Notes under the pieces: generated by a model | What the model was told of the DNA's origin: nothing | Seen by the model: the letters and a program-made list of their open reading frames with translations, nothing else | The model's database searches: none | Part shown: in pieces, positions 28,614 through 35,989 of the stretch | Numbering within the stretch: position 1 is the stretch's first letter | How the letters are laid out: every line of letters begins with the position of its first letter | NCBI GenBank assembly: GCA_036804505.1 | Contig: DAIRSI010000007.1 | Coordinates: 1 to 64,000, forward strand | Length of the DNA stretch: 64,000 bases | From: Phocaeicola_A sp036804505 | GTDB taxonomy: Bacteria > Bacteroidota > Bacteroidia > Bacteroidales > Bacteroidaceae | Direction of reading: 5' to 3' | Program-made: the position numbers and the translations under genes

Positions 28614-28620
28614 ACAATTT

Positions 28621-29208
28621 ATGAAGCTTAAACTTGTTTTTGCAACCAACAATGCACATAAATTAGAAGAAATAAGAGCCATATTAGGGGATAAAATTGA
28701 AATATTGAGCTTATCAGATATTGATTGTCATGCTGATATTCCTGAAACGGCGGATACTTTACAAGGCAATGCTCTTTTGAAAGCACAATATGTATATACA
28801 CATTATAGATTGAACTGTTTTGCTGACGATACCGGTTTGGAAGTGGAAGCTTTGAATGGAGCTCCCGGAGTACATACAGCCAGATACGCAGCAGGAGAAC
28901 AACACGATTCCGAAGCAAATATGAAATTACTACTTCATAATCTTCGTTATGAGGAAAAAAGAAATGCACAATTCAGAACCGTCATTGCTCTTATTTTTAA
29001 TGGAAAAGAATATTTCTTTGAAGGAAAAGTAGAAGGTGACATTATCAAAGAAAAAAGAGGAAGTGAAGGTTTCGGTTATGATCCTATCTTTGTTCCAAAA
29101 GGCTATTACAAAACTTTTGCTGAATTAGGTGCCGATATAAAGAATTCCATCAGCCATCGTGCGAAAGCTGTGGAACTCTTATGTAAATTTTTAACCGAAC
29201 AAAAATAA
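28621..29208 (+). CDS. rdgB: XTP/dITP diphosphatase (Ham1/RdgB)
   Basis: House-cleaning pyrophosphatase of 195 residues that removes dITP, XTP and related nucleotides. The family motifs are FATNNAHKLEEIRAIL at the N-terminus, FADDTGLEVEALNGAPGV near residue 67, and GSEGFGYDPIFVP near residue 147, ending SHRAKA. It starts 7 bp after the YitT gene, so it closes the leuS operon. Its stop is only 2 bp from that of nadA on the other strand, with no terminator between them. Confidence 0.97.
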   Translation: MKLKLVFATNNAHKLEEIRAILGDKIEILSLSDIDCHADIPETADTLQGNALLKAQYVYTHYRLNCFADDTGLEVEALNGAPGVHTARYAAGEQHDSEANMKLLLHNLRYEEKRNAQFRTVIALIFNGKEYFFEGKVEGDIIKEKRGSEGFGYDPIFVPKGYYKTFAELGADIKNSISHRAKAVELLCKFLTEQK

Positions 29209-29210
29209 AA

Positions 29211-30203
29211 TTATAAACCCAATTTAGCGGAAATATCAAGCATCCGCTGAATGGGTTTTATAGCTTTCTCTGCTATTTCTTTGTCTACTTCTATAGCAGG
29301 CCATTCATACTTCAAACAATTATATAGCTTTTCCAGCGTATTTAAGCGCATGTAATTGCATTCATTGCAAGCACAGGTACTGTCATCAGGCGGAGCTGGA
29401 ATAAACGTCTTATTTGGACATTTCTTCATCATTTCATGAAGTATGCCACTTTCAGTAGCTACAATAAATTCTTCTTCATCGCTTTTTACAGCATATTTAA
29501 GCAAAGCAGCTGTTGAGCCAATAAGATCGGCCAATTTCAATACTGCTCCTTTACATTCAGGATGAGCTAGAATTTTGGCTTGTGGATGTTGCTTTTTCAA
29601 TTCGATCATTTTTTCTACTGAAAATTTTTCATGTACGTGACAAGCTCCATCCCATAGAAGCATATTTCTTCCAGTTACACTATTTATATAATTCCCTAAA
29701 TTTTTATCAGGACCAAATATTAATTTATCTTCTTTATTAAAACTTTCCACAATCTGCCTTGCATTTGTAGAAGTTACCACTACGTCCGTTACTGCTTTTA
29801 CTGCTGCAGTTGTGTTTACATACGAAATAACCTCATATCCGGGATGATTTTTTACAAACTGAGTAAACTTATCAGCCGGACAACTATCGGCCAAAGAACA
29901 GCCCGCATTCAAGTCAGGAACCAAAACTTTCTTATCAGGACAAATTACTTTAGCTGTTTCACCCATAAAGTGCACTCCACAAAGAACAATAATGTCAGCT
30001 TCCGTCTTAGCTGCCCATTGTGCTAATGCCAAACTATCACCTACATAATCGGCTATGTCCTGCAATTCTCCTTTTTGGTAATAATGTGCCAGAATAACTG
30101 CATTCTTTTCTTTTCTCAGTTTATTAATGGCTTCCACCAAATCGATATCCTTATCGATAGGTTCATCAATAAAACCATTTTTCAACCATTCACTTTTTAT
30201 CAT
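29211..30203 (-). CDS. nadA: Quinolinate synthase
   Basis: Iron-sulfur enzyme of 330 residues that condenses iminoaspartate with dihydroxyacetone phosphate to quinolinate in de novo NAD synthesis. Motifs include AVILAHYYQKGELQDIADYVGDSL near residue 35, VLCGVHFMGETAKVI with a cluster cysteine, and the C-terminal cysteine cluster STCACNECNYM near residue 281. Its partner nadB is 24 kb away in this window. nadC is not present here. The upstream 490-bp gap holds its candidate promoter and the DnaA-box cluster. Confidence 0.97.
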   Translation of the reverse strand: MIKSEWLKNGFIDEPIDKDIDLVEAINKLRKEKNAVILAHYYQKGELQDIADYVGDSLALAQWAAKTEADIIVLCGVHFMGETAKVICPDKKVLVPDLNAGCSLADSCPADKFTQFVKNHPGYEVISYVNTTAAVKAVTDVVVTSTNARQIVESFNKEDKLIFGPDKNLGNYINSVTGRNMLLWDGACHVHEKFSVEKMIELKKQHPQAKILAHPECKGAVLKLADLIGSTAALLKYAVKSDEEEFIVATESGILHEMMKKCPNKTFIPAPPDDSTCACNECNYMRLNTLEKLYNCLKYEWPAIEVDKEIAEKAIKPIQRMLDISAKLGL

Positions 30204-30417
30204 TATAATTATCTATTTATATTTTATTTTTAATTAAAGTAAATATTAAATGTAATGATGATGATATTAGGTTGTTGAAACTGTTAGTAAAAAATATCCC
30301 AAAAATAAGTCATTTAGGTTATTAAATAAAAACTCTTTTTTGTACACATAGTATCAACAGGTTTAAATATTGATAATCATGTGATTTTACCCTTTATCAA
30401 CTATCTGTTTATAACTG

Positions 30418-30425
30418 CAAAGTTA
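30418..30425 (-). promoter_or_regulatory. Candidate -7 box for nadA
   Basis: Minus strand TAACTTTG followed by C, an exact match. It would give an unusually long leader (about 210 nt) crossing half of the DnaA-box region. No nearer match was found. Confidence 0.4.
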
Positions 30426-30639
30426 ATTAATTTCTTTGGAAACAGCTGTTAATAACCGATAAAATAGCCGTTGAAATAAAAATAATAAAAACATGCTAAC
30501 TTATTTGGTGTTTCAAAGAACAAATTGGTATGCTCTTTTTTTGTCTTTATACAAATATTTAACATCGAATTTATCATTTTTCTTTCCACACTTTATCCAC
30601 AGTTTTTCAGACTTATCAACAACTTGTTGTTAATTGTTT

Positions 30640-30647
30640 TATCTTTG
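30640..30647 (+). promoter_or_regulatory. -7 box for the RNA methyltransferase gene
   Basis: TATCTTTG followed by C, an exact match, 19 bp after the TTATCAACA box and about 47 bp before the ATG at 30694. Confidence 0.6.
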
Positions 30648-30693
30648 CATTATTATAACTTGTATATAAAAATAAAAATGAAAATAAGAAGAT

Positions 30694-31239
30694 ATGAGAA
30701 AATTAAAAGTAACTGAAATGAACAGAATGACTCTTGATGAATTCAAACATTCCGATAAAATACCTTTGATTGTTGTGTTGGATGAAGTGAGAAGTCTTTA
30801 TAATGTAGGCTCTGTTTTTCGTTCTTCAGATGCTTTTAGAGTAGAATCCATATATCTATGTGGCATTACGGCAACACCTCCTAATGTAGAAATACACAAG
30901 ACCGCTTTAGGAGCAGAGGAAACTGTAGATTGGAAATATTTTAAGGAAACTCAAGATGCAGTTGATGTATTAAAAAATAAAGGATACACAGTACTTTCCA
31001 TAGAACAGGTAGAGCATAGTACAAAACTGCAGAATTTACAATTGGATTTTGCAAAGAAATACGCAGTTATTTTCGGTAATGAAGTAAAGGGAGTACAACA
31101 GTCAATAGTCGATCAATGTGACGGATGCATAGAAATACCCCAATTCGGTACGAAACATTCTTTGAATGTTTCTGTTACTGCCGGTATTGTTATTTGGGAA
31201 TTTGCCCGTCAGTTGATAGTTAATAAGAATAAGGATTAA
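30694..31239 (+). CDS. TrmH-family SPOUT RNA 2'-O-methyltransferase
   Basis: RNA methyltransferase of 181 residues with the trefoil-knot SPOUT fold. The three family motifs are present: NVGSVFRSSDAFRVE near residue 41 (motif 1), VIFGNEVKGVQQ near residue 126 (motif 2) and IPQFGTKHSLNVSVTAGIV near residue 147 (motif 3, AdoMet knot). The target RNA (tRNA Gm18 or an rRNA site) cannot be assigned. An ATG at 30718 is a possible alternative start. Its 3' end overlaps the convergent DUF4294 gene by 4 nt. Confidence 0.92.
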   Translation: MRKLKVTEMNRMTLDEFKHSDKIPLIVVLDEVRSLYNVGSVFRSSDAFRVESIYLCGITATPPNVEIHKTALGAEETVDWKYFKETQDAVDVLKNKGYTVLSIEQVEHSTKLQNLQLDFAKKYAVIFGNEVKGVQQSIVDQCDGCIEIPQFGTKHSLNVSVTAGIVIWEFARQLIVNKNKD

Positions 31240-31847
31240 AGTTGTCCGTTTTCTACAAGAGTGAGAACTCTCTCCGTCATTTTGTCATCACCATCAGGAT
31301 CATATTCCTTTTTAAGACTGGCACCAAATAAAGCAGCAAAAGCTTGATAGATAGTTGCTTTAAAAGGACCCATAAAAGCTTTTACCAATTCATAACTGGT
31401 TTGGTTATTTTCCCTATCCACCAGTTTAATCAATAATTTCCCTTGAGAGAAAGTCAGTTTTTTCATCATTGGGGTATAAGTCTTTTTCAAGTCTTTTTCC
31501 ACATTTTTTATATGTTTGCTCTTTGCCTTTTCATTAGGAAGAGTTTCAATGAATTCATAAGTTTCGACCACACATCTGTTCACCAAAAGAGCGATGGGAT
31601 ATACTTTCTTCACGTCTCTGATGAGTTTATAGTATTTCATTTCCTGTCTTTTGTTTTTGAAGACCATGGGAGGATAAACATAAATGTTTCTCATTTCTAC
31701 CCAAGGAATGGTATCTCCCTGATAAATACATGCGCGGACCATGTATCCGTTGATTGAAGTCGCCAGATTATTGTTTTGAGCTTCAGCCTTATTAGCGGAA
31801 AGAAGCATGCAAACGATAAATAATAATATGTAGGACAATCTTTTCAT
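31236..31847 (-). CDS. DUF4294 secreted protein
   Basis: Secreted or periplasmic protein of 203 residues, signal peptide about 1-22 ending NKAEAQ. The mature part has VEMRNIYVYPPMVFKNKRQEMKYYKLIRDVKKVYP, given here as VEMRNIYVYPP then FKNKRQEMKYYKLIRDVKKV, which I recall from DUF4294. Function unknown. The frame is open from 31916, but the -7 box at 31856-31863 and the signal peptide both point to 31847. That leaves only 2-4 nt of leader, so the mRNA may be leaderless. Divergent from the HhH-barrel gene. Confidence 0.85.
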   Translation of the reverse strand: MKRLSYILLFIVCMLLSANKAEAQNNNLATSINGYMVRACIYQGDTIPWVEMRNIYVYPPMVFKNKRQEMKYYKLIRDVKKVYPIALLVNRCVVETYEFIETLPNEKAKSKHIKNVEKDLKKTYTPMMKKLTFSQGKLLIKLVDRENNQTSYELVKAFMGPFKATIYQAFAALFGASLKKEYDPDGDDKMTERVLTLVENGQL

Positions 31848-31855
31848 TTTCGCGG

Positions 31856-31863
31856 CAAATGTA
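31856..31863 (-). promoter_or_regulatory. -7 box for DUF4294, giving an almost leaderless mRNA
   Basis: Minus strand TACATTTG followed by C, an exact match. The ATG begins 9 nt beyond the box, so the transcript would start at or just before the start codon. Confidence 0.6.
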
Positions 31864-31897
31864 TAAATAAATGTTTGTCTCGGAAAATATTTAGCCT

Positions 31898-31905
31898 TAT
31901 CTTTG
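31898..31905 (+). promoter_or_regulatory. -7 box for the HhH-barrel gene
   Basis: TATCTTTG followed by C, an exact match, about 34 nt of leader to the ATG at 31946. Confidence 0.6.
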
Positions 31906-31945
31906 CCGAAATTCACGAGGAAATTAAATATTATTAATTGAAACC

Positions 31946-34021
31946 ATGGGGAAAAATAGTCAACGCAGTGCTGAATTACGCTCTATTTTCATTTTTTTGT
32001 TCTTTGTTACTTTTTCTATAAATGCAGTTTATTCTCAGACTTATACGTGGGATGATCTGGTTATGAAACTCACTTCGGAAGAAGACTGTGAATATGATTC
32101 CTGGAAAAACTTTTATGACGACCTCTGCGAAATCCATGACAATCCCTATAACATCAATACCATTACCAAAGACCAATTGGAAACCCTTCCTTTTCTTACT
32201 CCTCAATTGATTGAGAATATTCTTTATTACCAATATACCCATGGTCCTATGAAATCTTTGGGTGAACTTCAGTTGGTGGAAGATATGGATTATGAAACCC
32301 GTCAATTGTTGCCTCTGTTCATTTATGTGGGTGAACCGGAGAAAAAGAATGCAATACCCAAACTAAAGAATATTTTGAAATATGGAAAGCAGGAAATCCT
32401 TACTCGACTGGATGTCCCCCTCTATAGAAAAGCAGGATATATGGAATATCCCGACAGTGTGCTTGCCAAATATCCAAATAGAAAGTATATGGGAAATTCT
32501 CTGCATCATTCTTTACGATATTCATTTCATTATGGTACAAAAGTATTTTGGGGACTCACTGCCGACAAAGACAGCGGAGAACCTGCTTTCGGAAAAGCAA
32601 ACAGCACATACGATTATTTGTCGGCCTATGTACTTATCAAGAATATAGGCAGGCTGAACACTTTTGCCTTAGGAAATTATCGTCTTCATTACGGACAAGG
32701 ATTGGTTATGAACACAGATTTCAGTCTCGGAAAGACAGCCATGCTTTCAACCGTAGGTACCGGTAAAGGAATCAAGAAACATTCTTCCACATCCGAATCC
32801 GGCTATTTCAGAGGAATAGCCTTTTCTTATAAAGTTGGCAAGACTGATGTTTCCCTGTTTTATTCCTACAACGACCGAGATGCCAATTTGGACGACAGTC
32901 TGCTCATCACCTCTTTCAAAACCGACGGAAATCATCGTACTCCTTTGGAACTATCAAAAAAGCATAATGTGACGGATGAACTTGCCGGCATCCATCTGGA
33001 TTATTCTTTCAAAGGTTTTCATTTGGGAGCGACAGCTGTCTATAACCGATTCAATACTTCCATCAAGAAAAGCAGTCAGCCTTATAAGGCATACGATGCC
33101 ATCGGCAACAGCTTCTGTACTTCGGGCATAGATTATGTCTATAACAGTCACCTGCTTAATTTCTATGGAGAAACCGCCATTGGTCAAGGAGGAGGAATGG
33201 CTACGGTGAACAGTCTTCATCTGAATATTTCGGAGCGTTACAAACTCATACTTCTTTATCGTAACTATTCCAAAGATTACCACGCTCTTTTTGCTAATGC
33301 CTTTTCCGAGGGCGGGAGTGTACAGAATGAAGAAGGTATCTATCTGGGAGCAGATATGAAGTTAAGTCGCACTTTGAATGCCAAAATCTATGTGGATTGT
33401 TTTCGTTCGCCTTGGCTGCGCTATCAAGTGTCTGCACCATCTAAAGGTATTGATTTTCTGAGCCAGTTCAGTTGGGTACCGCTGAAATCCATTGGTTTGT
33501 TCTTTAAATATAGGTTCAAAAGCAAAGAGAAGGATGTAAAAGATGAAAACAACAACTGGCTTGGTCTTGCCAACAAATATCAGCACCGTTTGCAAGGGCA
33601 GTTGAATGCAAATTTATCTCCTTCCCTTTTCCTGCAAACCGATCTTTACTACAATCAAAATATTTTCTTGAATGCCGGCCATGATTCCGGCTATTTTCTT
33701 TCTCAACAAGTATCTTGGAAACCCATCAGTAACATCTGTAAAGTCGATGCAGGTGCCGGCTATTTCCATACCGATAGCTATGACAGCCGTGTCTATACGT
33801 ATGAAAAAAGTTTGCTATATGCTTTTTCCTTTACTTCATTCTATGGAGAAGGAATGCGTCTGTACTGTTGTATAAGGACAGATTACCTTAAAAAAATAAT
33901 GTTTATGATAAAATACGGATATACCAAATATTTTGATAGAAAATCAATAGGTAGTGGTCCTGAGAAAATAAACGGAAGAACAAAAGACGATTTGTATGTC
34001 CAGCTAGCATATAAATTTTAA
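31946..34021 (+). CDS. Outer-membrane protein with N-terminal helix-hairpin-helix motifs
   Basis: Protein of 691 residues with a signal peptide (hydrophobic about 12-30, ending VYSQ). Residues about 55-125 contain ComEA-like helix-hairpin-helix repeats (PYNINTITKDQLETLPFL, then MKSLGELQLVEDMDYET). The remainder (about 150-691) alternates aromatic and polar residues like a beta-barrel and ends in YVQLAYKF, a typical terminal strand with C-terminal Phe. HhH motifs usually bind DNA, so the combination with a barrel is unusual, yet I recall similar proteins as conserved and uncharacterised in Bacteroidales. It has its own promoter and is followed by a strong hairpin. Confidence 0.85.
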   Translation: MGKNSQRSAELRSIFIFLFFVTFSINAVYSQTYTWDDLVMKLTSEEDCEYDSWKNFYDDLCEIHDNPYNINTITKDQLETLPFLTPQLIENILYYQYTHGPMKSLGELQLVEDMDYETRQLLPLFIYVGEPEKKNAIPKLKNILKYGKQEILTRLDVPLYRKAGYMEYPDSVLAKYPNRKYMGNSLHHSLRYSFHYGTKVFWGLTADKDSGEPAFGKANSTYDYLSAYVLIKNIGRLNTFALGNYRLHYGQGLVMNTDFSLGKTAMLSTVGTGKGIKKHSSTSESGYFRGIAFSYKVGKTDVSLFYSYNDRDANLDDSLLITSFKTDGNHRTPLELSKKHNVTDELAGIHLDYSFKGFHLGATAVYNRFNTSIKKSSQPYKAYDAIGNSFCTSGIDYVYNSHLLNFYGETAIGQGGGMATVNSLHLNISERYKLILLYRNYSKDYHALFANAFSEGGSVQNEEGIYLGADMKLSRTLNAKIYVDCFRSPWLRYQVSAPSKGIDFLSQFSWVPLKSIGLFFKYRFKSKEKDVKDENNNWLGLANKYQHRLQGQLNANLSPSLFLQTDLYYNQNIFLNAGHDSGYFLSQQVSWKPISNICKVDAGAGYFHTDSYDSRVYTYEKSLLYAFSFTSFYGEGMRLYCCIRTDYLKKIMFMIKYGYTKYFDRKSIGSGPEKINGRTKDDLYVQLAYKF

Positions 34022-34062
34022 AGAAGAACCCTATTCAGGAATTTTTGAATAGGGTTCTTCTT
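34021..34062. terminator. Bidirectional hairpin between the HhH-barrel and susD genes
   Basis: Perfect 16-bp arms (34021-34036 and 34047-34062; AAGAAGAACCCTATTC and its complement) between convergent genes. The T-runs are short, so it may act as a two-way terminator or as 3'-end protection. Confidence 0.8.
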
Positions 34063-34071
34063 AGAGAGTTT

Positions 34072-35985
34072 TTACCATCCTGGATTTTGTTCCAAGTTAG
34101 AATTCAATATAGTTTGAGTTTTCGGAATAGGATTCAGATAGTAATAATCTTTCCATCCAAAACCTTGCTGTACAAAATCACCGACGCAAACAACGCGGCC
34201 TATATCATCAGAAGTAACGGATGCATTTGGATTAACATCGGATGCTTTAACAAAAATGGAAGCACTTCCAAAATAATCTTTTATCTCATTAGAAGCAACT
34301 CTTACTCCCAACGGTCTCTGATTTATAAAATATTCCGCCCGTTTCCATCTGCGTATATCATAGAATCCAAAACCTTCTCCCATCAGTTCAACCATTCTTT
34401 CTCTACGTATTTCCCATGCAACAGGATTTACTTTAGGATCTCTGTCAGGATCAAATGATTCGTCTATTTCTGAAACAGTCATGTGAGCAACATTTGCCCT
34501 GTCACGCAATCTGTTGATAGTTTTGTCGGCAATGCTTTGAGAGAATTGTCCCAATTCGTACATTACTTCTGCATAATTAAGCATGATTTCTTCTATATGA
34601 AATATAGGCATATCAGTCACCGCAAATTTACCACCAGCCTGTATGGCAGCTTCATTATAGGTATTATAGAACATATAGAAATAATATCCGCCGTAATTTC
34701 TCATTGGTCCCCAAGAGTAAGGTGAAGTTTGAATCATCGGTACTCTTGACAAAAATTGAGGTTGCCAAGTATGTAATGGGAATTGATGGTTTGCATCATT
34801 GATTTTATTCATGTAATCAATGAAGTAACGATCTTTTGCATTCATAGTGTCGCTCCACCAGGAGTCTTTGTTGGATGCAGTTACAGCTACGCCATTACCT
34901 TTATTAGTTTTATAGGGAGGAACGCATCGCCAATACAAGCGATGATCGCGGTTCATAAATTCATCATTTACTGAAGCATTAGGTCCGCTGCCTTTATATA
35001 AAGGACTTGTTTTAATAGGTTTTCCGTCTTGGCATAAGTAACGTCCTACAGTACGGGCATGCATACCCATTTTTTGCGAACCTCCTCTTTCGTGACGTGG
35101 AAGAGTACTCATAATCAAATCCGCCTGATATTGCTTGTATAGAATTATTCCGGCTACATTGCTTAAATCGTCACTAGTCCATAAATCCACATAGTTAGGA
35201 GTTATAGTAGTATATTTTGAAATCAACTCTTCAGATGCTCTTTTGCATTCATTCAAATAAGTATCACTACCGGATAAGTTATGATATTTTCTCCATGTAC
35301 CTTCGAAAAGACAGAAGCGTGATATAAGGGCACGTACGCAATCCCGGTTAATCGTATTGGATGCTTTTCCTTCACCATCGACATTAATATTTTTTTCTGC
35401 TTCTTGCAAGTCACGTAAAATATTGGCAGCAACAACATCTCTGGAGTCACGTTTGCCGTATAAGATTTTTTCATCATTGTCGGCCACAACATTTTCCAAC
35501 CATGGAATATCCCCATATCTGGCTAACAAGTCATAATATCTGTAACTTCTAAAAAACAATCCTACAGCGCGCCAGTGTGCTTTTTCCGTGGACGACATAG
35601 AAGACTTTTCAATATTACGCAGCATTATATTAACTTTACGGATATAAGAGAAATCCCATCCGCTGTCAGTATTGTTAGTGGAAGTAATGTTGTTCCATTG
35701 CCAGTCATTATTTTGTACATTGGTTCCGTTACTTCTATACAGATAGTTTGCATATACATCTCCAAGCGAGTGAGAAAATTCATCACCGCTTCCTATGTAT
35801 TGACGTTGGTTACCATCTGTAAAGATGGAATACAGACTCCACGCATAAGTTTTGAAGTTATCATAAGAGACGAATGCGGTTTCTTCTGTCAGTGACGTTT
35901 CCGGTGTATATTCCAAAAAACTATCATTGCATGAAGAGCATAAAAGCGTTATTGCCGACGCACAGTATAATATATATTTTTTCAT
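34072..35985 (-). CDS. SusD/RagB-family lipoprotein (second locus)
   Basis: SusD-like nutrient-binding lipoprotein of 637 residues. The signal peptide ends LLCSSC, so Cys19 is the probable lipidated residue. Family features are SFLEYTPETSLTEETAF at the mature N-terminus, RSYRYYDLLARYGDIPW near residue 154, and the C-terminal ERMVELMGEGFGFYDIRRWKRAEYF. It starts 4 nt after the SusC stop and is the last gene of its operon, ending at the hairpin 34021-34062. No hydrolase or peptidase follows, so the substrate is unknown. Confidence 0.95.
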   Translation of the reverse strand: MKKYILYCASAITLLCSSCNDSFLEYTPETSLTEETAFVSYDNFKTYAWSLYSIFTDGNQRQYIGSGDEFSHSLGDVYANYLYRSNGTNVQNNDWQWNNITSTNNTDSGWDFSYIRKVNIMLRNIEKSSMSSTEKAHWRAVGLFFRSYRYYDLLARYGDIPWLENVVADNDEKILYGKRDSRDVVAANILRDLQEAEKNINVDGEGKASNTINRDCVRALISRFCLFEGTWRKYHNLSGSDTYLNECKRASEELISKYTTITPNYVDLWTSDDLSNVAGIILYKQYQADLIMSTLPRHERGGSQKMGMHARTVGRYLCQDGKPIKTSPLYKGSGPNASVNDEFMNRDHRLYWRCVPPYKTNKGNGVAVTASNKDSWWSDTMNAKDRYFIDYMNKINDANHQFPLHTWQPQFLSRVPMIQTSPYSWGPMRNYGGYYFYMFYNTYNEAAIQAGGKFAVTDMPIFHIEEIMLNYAEVMYELGQFSQSIADKTINRLRDRANVAHMTVSEIDESFDPDRDPKVNPVAWEIRRERMVELMGEGFGFYDIRRWKRAEYFINQRPLGVRVASNEIKDYFGSASIFVKASDVNPNASVTSDDIGRVVCVGDFVQQGFGWKDYYYLNPIPKTQTILNSNLEQNPGW

Positions 35986-35989
35986 GTTG

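Larger units (their letters stand above)
30204..30693. other. Gene-free AT-rich region with DnaA-box-like sites (oriC candidate)
   Basis: No plausible gene. A perfect DnaA box TTATCCACA is at 30593-30601. One-mismatch boxes are TTATCAACA (30613-30621), TTGTACACA (30340-30348) and, on the minus strand, TTATTAACA (30448-30456). Weaker ones are TTATCAACT (30394-30402) and GTATCAACA (30351-30359). The left part (30204-30300) is very AT-rich. Box clustering beside AT-rich DNA is the usual oriC layout, but it is not proof. Confidence 0.45.

Noticed and set aside
30525..30716. 63-codon frame in the oriC-like gap
   Set aside because: It overlaps DnaA boxes and the methyltransferase promoter, and has a composition like AT-rich noise.
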